From Pedobacter sp. SYP-B3415 (GTDB taxonomy: Bacteria > Bacteroidota > Bacteroidia > Sphingobacteriales > Sphingobacteriaceae): a stretch of DNA of 64,000 bases. Below the pieces are notes generated by a model, which was not told the DNA's origin, did no database searches, and saw nothing but the letters and a program-made list of their open reading frames with translations. The stretch is from NCBI RefSeq assembly GCF_004138205.1, contig NZ_RXNQ01000004.1, positions 83,255-147,254 on the forward strand, written 5' to 3'. Numbering within the stretch: the stretch's first letter is position 1; each line of letters begins with the position of its first letter. The position numbers and the translations under genes were made by a program. Below are positions 8,231 to 18,023 of the stretch, piece after piece.

Positions 8231-11200
8231 TTAAAATCCAAACTGTAGGCCAACTGAAACGGTGCGAAGATTCGGGAAGGCACCAAAATCGTAACCTTTC
8301 TCGAAAATGCTTCCGTTGCTGAATTCAGGATCTAAACCTGTGTATTTGGTAATGGTGATCAGATTCTGGCCCGAAACTGAAATCTGCGCCCGGCTGAAAC
8401 CAGCCCGCTTTACAAAATCAGCAGGAAGATTGTATGAAATTGCAACATATTTCATCCTGGCAAAGCTTCCGTTCTCCAGCCAGCGGTCAGTATCGCCCCT
8501 AGAATTGAGGGTCGATGCGTAGTATGCGCGTGGTGTTGTGGTGTTGGGATTTTGCGGTGTCCAGGGTTGTATGCCGGCCGGATAGTTTGAGTTGTCGTCA
8601 AACCGCTCAATAACGCTGCGCGGGCCATTAAATACCGTCGAGCCAAAAGAGCCGAACCAGTCCATCGAAAATTCAAAGTTCTTATAAGATAAACCAAAGT
8701 TCAGGCCCAGCTCGTATTTCGGCCAGGGGCTTCCTACAACAACCTTGTCAGAATTTGTAATCTGTCCATCGCCGTTGTTGTCTCTGAAGCGGATGTCGCC
8801 TGGTTTGGCGCCAGGCTGGATGACCGTTCCCTGGGCGTTTCGATAGTTATCGACTTCTGCCTGGTTTTGAAAAAGCCCGTCTGTCTGCAGCACATACCAC
8901 ATACCGATTGGCTGACCAACTTCAGTCACCGTATTGCCAACATATGTTTTATTTTTATTGTAGCCCAGGTCAAGCACCTTATTGCGCAGGGTCGTAAAGT
9001 TTGCCGTGACATTGTATTTAAGGGGATTATCATTGTTTGCATAACCTGCAGTTACTTCGAATCCGCGGTTTCCAAGCGTCACACCGTTCACGCGTGGATT
9101 TCCACCGTCGTTTCCGGTCGAAATCAGCAACGGATATTCGAGTAGCACGTCTTTGGTTTTTGCAATAAAATATTCAGCGCTGACGGTAAGTTTGCTGTCA
9201 AGAAAAGCAGCATCGAACCCGTAATTCTGCTGTACCAGTTCTTCCCAGCGCAGGTCGCTGTTAGCCAGTTTCACCTGTGTTGCGCCAGGCTGAACGTTTT
9301 GCCCTGGTCCCAGCACGATGGTAGAAAATGTATTGATAAGCGGGATGTAGTCGTATGGCCCGATGTTACTGCTGCCAAGCGTACCATAACTTGCTCGTAA
9401 TTTCAGGTCATTGAGCCATTTTACTTTAAAAAATTCCTCGTTACTGATCCGCCATGCAGCAGACACCGATGGGAAATTACCAAACTTGTACTCCGGTCCG
9501 AATCTCGAAACGCCGTCACGACGGAATACGCCATTGATCAAATACTTATCGGCATAATTGTATTCTGCCCGGCCGAAGTAAGAAATGATGTCTGTGCGGT
9601 TGCGGAAACCACCGGTCAAACCTTCGTTACCTTGATCCAGCACATCATAGTAACCACCGCTCGGATTCGGAAGCAGGTTTCGTTTCGTTCCCCATATCTG
9701 TGCGTAACTGTCCTGCTGGTAAGACTGCCCCGCGATCACATTGATGCTATGTTTACCAAAGTTCTCAGTAAAGGTCAGGGTGTTTTCGATTAGCTTGGTC
9801 GCAGACTCTGCCCGGTTTTCATTGGCAATAGCCGGATCAAATGCCTGGTTTAGCGTCCAGAAACCGTCTTTCTTTAAATATTTATAATGGTCTCTGCTGG
9901 TTTCGTACCCAAGATTGAGGCGGTATTTCAACGATTTTAAGATCTGAAGTTCGCCGAAGATGTTTCCGCGAAGGCGAAGGTTTTCCAGGGAGCGGTCTTC
10001 AAGATCTGCAATAGCCAGCGGATTCGTGCCGAACGTACGGGCACGCTGCTCGTCTCCGTAGCCATAACCACCCGGATTTGCCGCATTATAAACCGGAATT
10101 GTCGGCAGCATCCGGATGACGTCGATGATCGGGTTGCCTGACATTTCATCCGCTTTGGCGTTTGTGATAGCCAGGTTCTGACCAATTGTGAAAATTCCTT
10201 TTTTTCCCTGGGTGTTAACGCGGAAGCTCAGGCGGTCAAAGCCGGTACTGATCACCGCGCCTTTGTTGCCAAAATAACCTGCAGACACCAGATAGTTGCC
10301 CGTGTTCGATCCACCTGAAAAAGTGATGTTATGATCCTGAACATTTCCGGTTCTGAAGGCCACGTCCTGCCAGTCGGTATTGACGGTCAGATCAAGATTT
10401 TGCCTGTTGGCGCCGGCATTGTCATAAGCCATGAAATTGATCCTGGAAAATTCTTCGGTGCCGGCGAGATCATACCTTGGAATAGTCTGGATACTGCTTT
10501 TACCGCTGAATTCTACCTGCAGCGGACCTTCTTTCCCTTTCCGGGTTGTAATAATGATGACCCCGTTCGCCGCACGCGAGCCGTAAATTGCGGCTGCAGA
10601 GGCGTCTTTCAGGATCTGGATTGATTCAATATCGGCCGGGTTAAAGTCACGGCCTGCGTTGGTAACAAGCCCGTCAATTACATACAAAGGGTTCGTTCCT
10701 GACAGGTTTTTTAATCCCCTGATCTGGATCTGTGCTTCAGAACCAGGCTGACCGCCACCCCGAACTTTTATGCCCGACGCAAGTCCCTGAAGGGATTCGG
10801 AAACAGTTGTAGACTGGCGTTTTTTTACATCCTGCGCCCTGACAACCGAAACTGCCCCTGTCAAATCCTTCTTCAGCTGCGTTCCATAGCCTACAACAAC
10901 AACCTCCTCAAGGGCCTGCTCGTCACTCTGTAAGGTTAGGGTGATGGATGTCCTGCCGCCAAGGGCCTGTTCCTGCTCTGCATAACCGATGCTGCTGAAA
11001 ACAAGCGTAACCTGAAGGTCTGGTACATCGATACTGAACCTGCCGCTGCCGTCTGTGGTTGTAACGCGGTTCGTGTTTTTGATTTTCACGGTGACGCCGG
11101 GAACAGCTTCGCCTTTTGCATCGGCCACTGTACCCGTGACTCTCTGGTTCTGCGCATGTACTGCCGCTGAGATTCCGAGCCACAGAATTAAAAGGGTGAG

Positions 11201-11275
11201 AACGGTCTTTCCGCCGGGGAACAACCGTTTTCCGGGGCGCCAGAAGCGCCGCTGAAATGGTAAAGTTTTGCTCAT
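8231..11275 (-). CDS. SusC/RagA family TonB-linked outer membrane protein
   Basis: 1014-residue outer-membrane transporter that imports oligosaccharides with SusD. A long basic signal peptide ends VHAQ. A carboxypeptidase-D-like regulatory domain follows (about residues 45-125; VTGTVADAKGEAVPGVTV). Next comes the TonB box/plug start (EEVVVVGYGTQLKKDLTGAV), the plug with NPLYVIDGL and DIESIQILKDASAAAIYGSR, and the 22-strand barrel ending in an aromatic residue (GLQFGF). There is no N-terminal STN/secretin domain, so regulation by an anti-sigma factor is not expected; this fits the divergent hybrid two-component regulator. It is the first gene of the PUL operon, with a -7 box at 11393-11400. 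Confidence 0.96.
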   Translation of the reverse strand: MSKTLPFQRRFWRPGKRLFPGGKTVLTLLILWLGISAAVHAQNQRVTGTVADAKGEAVPGVTVKIKNTNRVTTTDGSGRFSIDVPDLQVTLVFSSIGYAEQEQALGGRTSITLTLQSDEQALEEVVVVGYGTQLKKDLTGAVSVVRAQDVKKRQSTTVSESLQGLASGIKVRGGGQPGSEAQIQIRGLKNLSGTNPLYVIDGLVTNAGRDFNPADIESIQILKDASAAAIYGSRAANGVIIITTRKGKEGPLQVEFSGKSSIQTIPRYDLAGTEEFSRINFMAYDNAGANRQNLDLTVNTDWQDVAFRTGNVQDHNITFSGGSNTGNYLVSAGYFGNKGAVISTGFDRLSFRVNTQGKKGIFTIGQNLAITNAKADEMSGNPIIDVIRMLPTIPVYNAANPGGYGYGDEQRARTFGTNPLAIADLEDRSLENLRLRGNIFGELQILKSLKYRLNLGYETSRDHYKYLKKDGFWTLNQAFDPAIANENRAESATKLIENTLTFTENFGKHSINVIAGQSYQQDSYAQIWGTKRNLLPNPSGGYYDVLDQGNEGLTGGFRNRTDIISYFGRAEYNYADKYLINGVFRRDGVSRFGPEYKFGNFPSVSAAWRISNEEFFKVKWLNDLKLRASYGTLGSSNIGPYDYIPLINTFSTIVLGPGQNVQPGATQVKLANSDLRWEELVQQNYGFDAAFLDSKLTVSAEYFIAKTKDVLLEYPLLISTGNDGGNPRVNGVTLGNRGFEVTAGYANNDNPLKYNVTANFTTLRNKVLDLGYNKNKTYVGNTVTEVGQPIGMWYVLQTDGLFQNQAEVDNYRNAQGTVIQPGAKPGDIRFRDNNGDGQITNSDKVVVGSPWPKYELGLNFGLSYKNFEFSMDWFGSFGSTVFNGPRSVIERFDDNSNYPAGIQPWTPQNPNTTTPRAYYASTLNSRGDTDRWLENGSFARMKYVAISYNLPADFVKRAGFSRAQISVSGQNLITITKYTGLDPEFSNGSIFEKGYDFGAFPNLRTVSVGLQFGF

Positions 11276-11354
11276 ATCTGGTTAGGTTTTTCAGGACGGC
11301 TTCCTGGTTGCTGGTGAAGACCGGCCGTCCGTATCTCCCAAAATGAATCATTAT

Positions 11355-11377
11355 TTTTTGATCTTTCCGATCAAAAA
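11355..11377. repeat. inverted repeat in the susC leader, possible operator
   Basis: Perfect 9-bp inverted repeat TTTTTGATC-TTTCC-GATCAAAAA, lying between the putative susC -7 box and the susC start. It may be a hairpin in the 5' leader or a binding site; which is unknown. Confidence 0.4.
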
Positions 11378-11392
11378 TTTGTCCCGGCGTGT

Positions 11393-11400
11393 CAAAATTA
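11393..11400 (-). promoter_or_regulatory. putative susC promoter -7 box
   Basis: Minus-strand TAATTTTG matches the Bacteroidota -7 consensus TAnnTTTG and lies 118 bases upstream of the susC start. No clear TTTG -33 element is seen at the expected spacing, as expected for an activator-dependent PUL promoter. Confidence 0.4.
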
Positions 11401-11489
11401 GCTATTCAGGCGCCCAGAAGGCGATTTATCAATAGTACTCGGATATCTGGCTGCAAAAGGATAAATTCGCTATCAACCAAATATAACCT

Positions 11490-14400
11490 GTGAAAAAACT
11501 ATCGCTCATCTTATTCCTGATCATGCTGGGGGGGCTCGGTCTTCAGGCACAACCGCCGAGTTTCAGACACTACCTGGTAGAAAACGGACTGTCTTATAAT
11601 TCGGTGCTTTGCAGCGTACAGGACGGTCGCGGCTTTATGTGGTTTGGTACCAAAGACGGGCTGAATAAGTTTGACGGCTACACATTCAAGGTATTCCGCA
11701 ATGAACGCGGTAATCCTTCCAGTCTGGGCAGTAATTTTATTCACAGCCTGCACGTAGACCAGCAGGGCATTTTATGGGTAGGCACGCTCCGCGGCCTTTA
11801 CAGCTACAATGCATTGACAGAAACATTCGCTCTCTTTGCGCCTTCCAGGAACGATGATATTCGTGATATCGAATCAGACCTCGCGGGAAACCTCTGGTAT
11901 ATTGCTGGCGATAACCTCACTTGTTATAATCCTGTTACCCGGATCGTCAGAACTTACCCTCCGGGGAGATATTTTAATGCCACTTCCATTTGCGTTCGAA
12001 AAAACGGTGAGATCTGGGTTTCCACAACCGACGGCTTTCTCCAGCAATACGACGCCAGGCGTGATACCTTCCGGCCTCATAACGTATTCAGAAACTCGAA
12101 GCCGGTGATTTCAAATTGGGTCGATAAGATCTACGATACCGGACGGAACTCCTTCCTCATCGGGACATCCAACCAGGGTGTAAAGCTATTTGATATCCGG
12201 AGCGGCAGTTACCGGGATGCGATTACCTACAATCAGGATGGAACCGAAATTTATGCCCGCGACTTCATACACCGCGGTGGTGATGAATACTGGATCGCTA
12301 CAGAATCCGGACTGCTGATCTACAACCTGACAACCGGCGCCTATGAACAGCTGGTAAAACACCGTCCGGATCCCTACGCACTTTCAGACAATGCACTGTA
12401 TACACTGTGCAAAGACCGGGAAGGCGGAATCTGGTGTGGCACGTATTTCGGCGGGTTGAACTATTGCGCTGTCCCCTACGCACCTTTTGAAAAGTTTTTT
12501 GATACAGGAGCACCTGGTGCGCTGCATGGGAACGCTGTGCGCGAGATTACCAGCGATCGCAATGGCAAAATCTGGGTGGGTACAGAAGACGGCGGTCTTA
12601 ACCGGTTTGATCCGGCTTCTGAAAGTTTTGTTAACTTCCGTCCAACGGGTAGTTCCGGAATTGCACACTATAACATCCACGGACTGCTGACACACGGTAA
12701 TGAACTATGGATCGGAACCTTTGAGCGTGGATTGGATGTGATGGATGTTGGCACGGGCAGGGTGATCAGGCACTATGCTGCAGGAAGCGGCCCGAACGAT
12801 CTCAAAAGCAATTTCGTTGAGTCGATCTACGGGACCAGCGAGGGACGCATCCTGATCGGCACCTCAATGGGCGTTTACGCATACAACAGGATGCAGAACA
12901 ACTTTGACCGGCTGCAATATTTTCCTGCCTGGTACCACTACTGTGCATTCGCCGAAGACAGCAGCGGTAATCTCTGGGCCGGGTCGCTGCGCAACGGACT
13001 GCTTTCATATAACAAAAAGTCGCGCAAAACAACTTCCTTCACCTCCGGAAGCGGCCGGCACAGTCTGAGCAATAATTCCATCAACGGTCTTTTTATAGAC
13101 AGTCATGGCGATCTCTGGATAGCCACCGAACATGGACTATGCCGGTACAGGCAAAAAACAGGCGATTTTGACATATTGGATAAAAACAGCGGTTTTCCGA
13201 GCAACGTTTTTTATAAGATAGCTGAAGATAAAAAGGGAAACCTGTGGATCACGACAGCCGGTGGCCTCAGTTCATATGGGCTGCAAAGTAAAAAAATAAC
13301 AAACTACAGTAAGGCCAACGGCTTGTTAAGTGACCAGTTTAATTACAATTCGGGATACACAGACAAACAAGGTAGAATGTATTTTGGCAGCGTTAATGGC
13401 CTTGTGCGCTTCAATCCTAACGCCTTCAGACAAAACGCCTACGCGGCGCCCGTCTATCTCACAGGCTTTCAAATTTATAACGACGAAGTACCGATTAAGG
13501 AAAAAGGATCACCGCTTTCGCAGTCAATCAATTTTACCAGGAAAATCAAACTCCGGCACTTGGAATCGACCTTCAGCATTGATTTTGCGGCACTTAGTTT
13601 CACAGCGCCTGAAATGACCGGCTATCGTTACAAAATGGAGGGCCTGGAAAAAAAATGGACCTATCTGAAGGGCAATCGAAAAGTTTACTTTACAAAGCTG
13701 GCGCCGGGCAGGTACACGTTCCTTGTCCGGGCAGCGACGGGCGGTGGTTCCCTGAACAGCCCGGTTACGAAACTTGAGATTGAAGTTTTACCGCCTTTCT
13801 GGCTAAGCAGCTGGGCTTATCTCTGTTATTTTCTGGCGGGCGCCTGCCTGTTTTATTTCCTGCTGCGTAACTATCATAGAAAGATAGACGAACAGAACCG
13901 AAGAAAATATGACCTGCTTGAGGCAGAAAAGGAAAAAGAGGTTTATCGGGCTAAGATTGAATTCTTTACATACCTGACGCATGAGATCCGTACCCCGCTT
14001 ACCCTCATCAAAGGACCACTCGAGGAGGTCATGCGGCAGGCAGGTCCGTCTGGTAACGTGCGCGCGAACTTAGAGTCGGTTGAAAAAAACACGGACCGGC
14101 TGTTGTCATTGACAAACCAGTTACTTGACTTCCGTAAAGCCGAGCAGCGCGGATTCAGTCTGAGCTTTGTACGGGTGGATATTGCAGCCTTGCTGAGGGA
14201 AAACTGCCGGCAATTTGAGTCGGAAGCGGTAAGAAAAGGTTTCTCATTCAGTCTTGACCTTCCTGCTTCCCCGTTTGAGGCCTACGCGGATCCTGAAGCA
14301 TTAAATAAGATTTTGAGCAACCTGCTCCAAAATGCATTTAAGTATGCTGATCTTCAGGTGAACGTGTCGCTGACAACATCGTCACAGCATTTTGAGATCC

Positions 14401-15455
14401 GGATCACAAACGACGGAGATCTGATCCCGGTTCAACTTCGTAAGCGAATTTTCGAGCCTTTTTACCGGATATCAGAGAAGGAATCGGGAACGGGCATTGG
14501 CCTGCCGCTGGCCGCTGCGCTCACGCAGTTACACGAAGGAATCCTGGCAGCCGAGGCAGATGAAGCGGGCATGAACGTATTTGTGCTCCGGTTGCCGCAT
14601 CACCATACTGATGAATTTGAGTTTGCGGCACCCGGGCTGGCCGTTCCTGAACCGGGTTTTGCGATTGATGATTGCCAGGGTGACGAACGAATAAAAATAC
14701 TCGTGGTTGAAGACCAGGAAGATATCCGCAAGTTCCTGATCCGCCTTCTGAGCCCTTCGTATCAGTTGTTTACCGCAGCTACCGGTGAAGAAGCGATGTC
14801 TGCTTTAAACAGTGAAGACATCTCATTAATTGTAAGTGACGTCATGATGCCAGGCATGAACGGATTCACTTTGTGTGCACAGGTAAAACAGGATACGGCC
14901 TTTACCCACATACCTGTTGTTTTGCTTACTGCAAGGAACGACATGCGCTCGCGTATAGAAGGTCTGGAGTCTGGCGCCGACGCCTATATTGAAAAGCCCT
15001 TTTCGCCCGAACACCTGCAAAAGCAAATCGTTACCCTGCTTACCGGCCGTGAAAATATCCGCAGGCATTTTGCCAGCTCGCCGGCTGCCTTGTTGCCGAG
15101 CGTAGCGAGTAACAGGGCAGATAAGGACTTTTTGGATAGATTAGACCATATTATTCAACGTTACCTGGCAGACAGCATGTTTGATATCGATCAGCTGGCC
15201 GGCCACATGAATATGAGCCGTCCGACCTTGTACCGCAAGATCAAAGCCGTGGCAGGAATGACGCCGCATGAACTCATGAACCTGACACGGCTGAAAAAGG
15301 GTGCCGAGCTCTTGCTCGAAACCGATTTCAAGATCTATCGCATTGCGGCCATAACCGGGTTCAGCTCACAATCTCAGTTTACCCGGAGTTTCCAGAAACA
15401 ATTCGGACTAAGTCCGAAGGATTATGTGCAGTCGCGGAAGACGAGGGTGATGTAG
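11490..15455 (+). CDS. hybrid two-component system regulator (HTCS) of the PUL
   Basis: One-protein sensor, kinase and DNA-binding regulator, 1321 residues, with a GTG start that gives a signal peptide (MKKLSLILFLIMLGGLGLQAQ). Order: two-component-regulator propeller repeats forming the periplasmic sensor (about 25-670; repeated GxLWxGT-type blades); a Y_Y_Y domain (about 690-765); one membrane helix near 771-795; HisKA with phospho-acceptor H831 (THEIRTPLT); an HATPase with the GTGIGLPLA box; a receiver (about 1070-1185) with phospho-acceptor D1117 (SDVMMPGMNG); and a C-terminal AraC-type double helix-turn-helix. It is divergent from susC, the standard position for a local PUL activator, and probably binds an oligosaccharide in the periplasm. 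Confidence 0.95.
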   Translation: MKKLSLILFLIMLGGLGLQAQPPSFRHYLVENGLSYNSVLCSVQDGRGFMWFGTKDGLNKFDGYTFKVFRNERGNPSSLGSNFIHSLHVDQQGILWVGTLRGLYSYNALTETFALFAPSRNDDIRDIESDLAGNLWYIAGDNLTCYNPVTRIVRTYPPGRYFNATSICVRKNGEIWVSTTDGFLQQYDARRDTFRPHNVFRNSKPVISNWVDKIYDTGRNSFLIGTSNQGVKLFDIRSGSYRDAITYNQDGTEIYARDFIHRGGDEYWIATESGLLIYNLTTGAYEQLVKHRPDPYALSDNALYTLCKDREGGIWCGTYFGGLNYCAVPYAPFEKFFDTGAPGALHGNAVREITSDRNGKIWVGTEDGGLNRFDPASESFVNFRPTGSSGIAHYNIHGLLTHGNELWIGTFERGLDVMDVGTGRVIRHYAAGSGPNDLKSNFVESIYGTSEGRILIGTSMGVYAYNRMQNNFDRLQYFPAWYHYCAFAEDSSGNLWAGSLRNGLLSYNKKSRKTTSFTSGSGRHSLSNNSINGLFIDSHGDLWIATEHGLCRYRQKTGDFDILDKNSGFPSNVFYKIAEDKKGNLWITTAGGLSSYGLQSKKITNYSKANGLLSDQFNYNSGYTDKQGRMYFGSVNGLVRFNPNAFRQNAYAAPVYLTGFQIYNDEVPIKEKGSPLSQSINFTRKIKLRHLESTFSIDFAALSFTAPEMTGYRYKMEGLEKKWTYLKGNRKVYFTKLAPGRYTFLVRAATGGGSLNSPVTKLEIEVLPPFWLSSWAYLCYFLAGACLFYFLLRNYHRKIDEQNRRKYDLLEAEKEKEVYRAKIEFFTYLTHEIRTPLTLIKGPLEEVMRQAGPSGNVRANLESVEKNTDRLLSLTNQLLDFRKAEQRGFSLSFVRVDIAALLRENCRQFESEAVRKGFSFSLDLPASPFEAYADPEALNKILSNLLQNAFKYADLQVNVSLTTSSQHFEIRITNDGDLIPVQLRKRIFEPFYRISEKESGTGIGLPLAAALTQLHEGILAAEADEAGMNVFVLRLPHHHTDEFEFAAPGLAVPEPGFAIDDCQGDERIKILVVEDQEDIRKFLIRLLSPSYQLFTAATGEEAMSALNSEDISLIVSDVMMPGMNGFTLCAQVKQDTAFTHIPVVLLTARNDMRSRIEGLESGADAYIEKPFSPEHLQKQIVTLLTGRENIRRHFASSPAALLPSVASNRADKDFLDRLDHIIQRYLADSMFDIDQLAGHMNMSRPTLYRKIKAVAGMTPHELMNLTRLKKGAELLLETDFKIYRIAAITGFSSQSQFTRSFQKQFGLSPKDYVQSRKTRVM

Positions 15456-15758
15456 CCGGCAAATGCCGGACCGTGAATGCCGGACCACAGGCACAGCGTG
15501 GAACATTACAACGGCCCGGTATACTGAAAGGTGATTGATTGTGTCTGCTGCCGGGCATGTTTCGGCGCTTCGGAACGGGTGGGAACGTCCAGGTTGGATT
15601 TATGCTCCATCGCCACGCTGCCCCCGCCCCCCTGCCAGTTCCAAAAAAGAAGCGGCTGAGGCCAAAGCCACAACCGCCATATCTAAATTAACGTGCTCAT
15701 CGTAAAATTAACGTTTAAGCGACCAATCACAAAACCCTATCAGTTTTGTTACGGGCGG
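15456..15758. other. non-coding gap between HTCS and aroQ
   Basis: No supported gene. It holds a small hairpin CCGGCA-AA-TGCCGG just after the HTCS stop (no U-tract), two copies of the decamer ATGCCGGACC, and two copies of AAATTAACGT (15685-15694 and 15705-15714), exactly 20 bases apart. A short inverted repeat CAAAAC...GTTTTG lies near the aroQ end. Function unknown. Confidence 0.5.
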
Positions 15759-16178
15759 CTAACTTCTGATCAGGCAATCAATTGCCATCCGGTAACCATC
15801 CAGGCCGAAACCGGTCAGTACACCCTTGCAATGTTTCCCCGTGAGCGACATGTGCCGGTATTCCTCACGGGCATAAATGTTTGAGATATGAACTTCAACG
15901 ACAGGTGTTTTGATAGCCGCAATCGCATCACCTATGGCTACAGAGGTATGCGTAAAGCCTGCGCCGTTCAGCACAATACCATCGTAGGTAAATCCTGTTT
16001 CATGAAGTTTATTGATCAGCTCGCCTTCAATATTGCTTTGATAATAATCAATCTGCACGTCAGGGAATATTTCTTTTAGCTGTGCAATATAGGTTTCGAA
16101 ATCCATATTTCCGTATACCGAAGGTTCGCGGACACCCAGCAGGTTCAGGTTCGGTCCGTTAATTATTTGTATCTTCAT
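15759..16178 (-). CDS. aroQ: 3-dehydroquinate dehydratase, type II
   Basis: Converts 3-dehydroquinate to 3-dehydroshikimate in the cytoplasmic shikimate pathway. The family N-terminus (MKIQIINGPNLNLLG) fixes the start at 16178 and gives 139 residues, normal for type II enzymes; the frame extends 29 codons further upstream without similarity. Visible active-site elements are the REPSVYG loop (Arg and Tyr), NGAGFTHTSVAI (catalytic His) and VHISNIYAREEYRH. It is divergent from xerD with 42 bases between the starts, so the two share a regulatory region. No other shikimate genes are nearby. Confidence 0.95.
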   Translation of the reverse strand: MKIQIINGPNLNLLGVREPSVYGNMDFETYIAQLKEIFPDVQIDYYQSNIEGELINKLHETGFTYDGIVLNGAGFTHTSVAIGDAIAAIKTPVVEVHISNIYAREEYRHMSLTGKHCKGVLTGFGLDGYRMAIDCLIRS

Positions 16179-16220
16179 GCCTCCAAACATAACTTTAAAA
16201 TCACTCACTAAAAAATCTTT

Positions 16221-17120
16221 GTGCAGCTGGAATACTATATCAACGGCTTCAGATCTTACCTGCAACTGGAGCGCGGACTAAGCGCCAATTCCATCGCTGC
16301 TTACCTGAAAGACGTACAAAAGCTACTGTCTTACCTGGCGCTGGAAGGGAAAGATCCGGCGGCAGCCGAAATAAAACTGGACGACCTCCAAGGCCTGCTT
16401 GTTATGTTGTATGAGATGGGGATGGAAGCCAGCAGCCAGGCACGTATCATTTCGGGTCTTAAATCTTTCTTCCACTACCTCCTGCTTGAGAACGCCATTG
16501 AAAATGATCCGGCAAGCCTGCTCGAGGGACCGCGCCTGGCGCGAAAGTTACCGGACACGCTTGGTCTGGAAGAGATCAATTCTATGATTGCAACGATAGA
16601 TGCTTCCCGCCCGGAAGGAATGCGCAATAAAGTCATGCTTGAGGTGTTATACGGCTCCGGGCTCCGGGTTTCTGAGCTCACCGAACTGAAACGTTCGGGG
16701 TTGCACACAGAGATCGGTTTTCTAAAGGTGACCGGTAAGGGCAACAAGGAAAGGCTCGTTCCTATGGGAAGTGTTGCGTCAAAACTGCTCGATATATACC
16801 TGCGTGAAGTTCGCGTTCATCTGGCGGTGCAAAAAGGTCATGAGGACTATGTTTTCCTTAACCGCTTCGGCAAACGTCTGTCGCGTATTTCTGTATTCAA
16901 CCTGGTAAAGGCTGCCGCTCTAAAGGCAGGCATCAGGAAGACGATCAGCCCGCACACGTTCAGGCATTCTTTTGCCACACATCTTGTTGAAGGCGGCGCC
17001 GATCTTCGCGCGGTCCAGGAAATGCTCGGCCACGCCAGCATTACAACCACAGAGATCTATACCCATCTGGACAGAAACTATCTGCGCGAAGTGATTACTC
17101 AATACCATCCGCGGAGCTGA
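16221..17120 (+). CDS. xerD: tyrosine recombinase XerD-like
   Basis: Site-specific recombinase that resolves chromosome dimers at dif with a partner. A GTG start is used because an in-frame TAA lies 12 bases upstream. The N-terminal SAM-like core-binding domain covers about residues 1-90; the catalytic domain has R149 in YGSGLRVSEL, then HTFRHSFATHL, LGHASITTTEIYTH with the nucleophilic Tyr. The length of 299 residues is typical. The stable core context (aroQ neighbour, no integrase-linked cargo) argues for the housekeeping recombinase rather than a phage or transposon integrase. Its TGA abuts the stop of the convergent deacetylase gene (TGATCA). Confidence 0.9.
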   Translation: MQLEYYINGFRSYLQLERGLSANSIAAYLKDVQKLLSYLALEGKDPAAAEIKLDDLQGLLVMLYEMGMEASSQARIISGLKSFFHYLLLENAIENDPASLLEGPRLARKLPDTLGLEEINSMIATIDASRPEGMRNKVMLEVLYGSGLRVSELTELKRSGLHTEIGFLKVTGKGNKERLVPMGSVASKLLDIYLREVRVHLAVQKGHEDYVFLNRFGKRLSRISVFNLVKAAALKAGIRKTISPHTFRHSFATHLVEGGADLRAVQEMLGHASITTTEIYTHLDRNYLREVITQYHPRS

Positions 17121-18023
17121 TCAGCCAAAAATTTCGTGCGCGAGCCGGAAAGTATTGCAATGCGCTTCCACAATATGCCTGATGTCTTCTGAATAACCGC
17201 CGCCCATGCTTACCTGCAAAGGAATACCACGGTTTTTGCATGCCTCCAGTACAAGCCTGTCTCTTTCCTTGCAGCCGCCGCGGCTAAGCGCAAATTTGCC
17301 AAGTTTATCTGTAGCAAGCACATCGACCCCCGCTACATAAAATACAAAGTCGGGTTTTACACGCTCAAAAAGCCGTGGCAAATGGTGGTGCAGCAAGCCG
17401 AGATAGGTGTCATCATCTGTCCCGTCGGCCAGGGGAATGTCCAGATCAGAGCGCTCTTTTTTGAATGGGAAATTTTTCTCTCCATGAACAGAAAAAGTAA
17501 AAACGCGTGGTTCATTTTCAAAGATCTGCGCCGTTCCGTTTCCCTGATGAACATCAAGATCAATGACCAGAATGTTTTTGGCTTCACCGGTTTTTAGCAA
17601 TACGTTTGCTGCCATGGCCTGATCGTTCAGCAGGCAGAAGCCTTCCCCCCAGCTGGTGCCGGCATGATGTGTGCCGCCGGCTACGTTAAATGCGATCCCA
17701 TGATCAAAGCTATACCTGCAGGCATCGAGGGTCCCCTGTGCTATGCGTATCTCACGCTCTACCAGCTCCGCTGTAAGCGGAAAGCCGATTCGTCTTTGTG
17801 AAGCAGCAGCCAGTGTGAGTGCTTTTAATGATGACCAGTAACCGGCATCATGCGTAAGCAGTACATATTCTTCTGGCAAGGGTTCCGGACCAAACAGGTT
17901 TTCCGGGCTGATTGTGCCTTCATGCATCAGCTGCCCGGGTATCAGCTCGTATTTGAGCATCGGGAAGCGATGCCCTTCCGGCAGCGGATGAGCATAAATC
18001 GGATCGTAGGCAATCTTAAGCAT
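17121..18023 (-). CDS. histone deacetylase-like / acetoin utilisation family amidohydrolase
   Basis: 300-residue zinc-dependent deacetylase fold. Diagnostic motifs: GGTHHAGTSWGEGFCLLND (tandem His), IDLDVHQGNGT (Zn-binding Asp and His) and VAGVDVLATDKLG (second Zn Asp). Bacterial members act on small acetylated amines or protein lysines; the substrate is unknown. The start overlaps the last 8 bases of the bestrophin gene, so translation of the pair is probably coupled. It is the last gene of a long minus-strand run, and its stop directly adjoins the xerD stop. Confidence 0.9.
   Translation of the reverse strand: MLKIAYDPIYAHPLPEGHRFPMLKYELIPGQLMHEGTISPENLFGPEPLPEEYVLLTHDAGYWSSLKALTLAAASQRRIGFPLTAELVEREIRIAQGTLDACRYSFDHGIAFNVAGGTHHAGTSWGEGFCLLNDQAMAANVLLKTGEAKNILVIDLDVHQGNGTAQIFENEPRVFTFSVHGEKNFPFKKERSDLDIPLADGTDDDTYLGLLHHHLPRLFERVKPDFVFYVAGVDVLATDKLGKFALSRGGCKERDRLVLEACKNRGIPLQVSMGGGYSEDIRHIVEAHCNTFRLAHEIFG

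Noticed and set aside
16221..17120. XerD-like recombinase as the integrase of a genomic island
   Set aside because: It lies beside aroQ in core-like context, has the length and motifs of the housekeeping enzyme, and there is no adjacent tRNA or attachment repeat.
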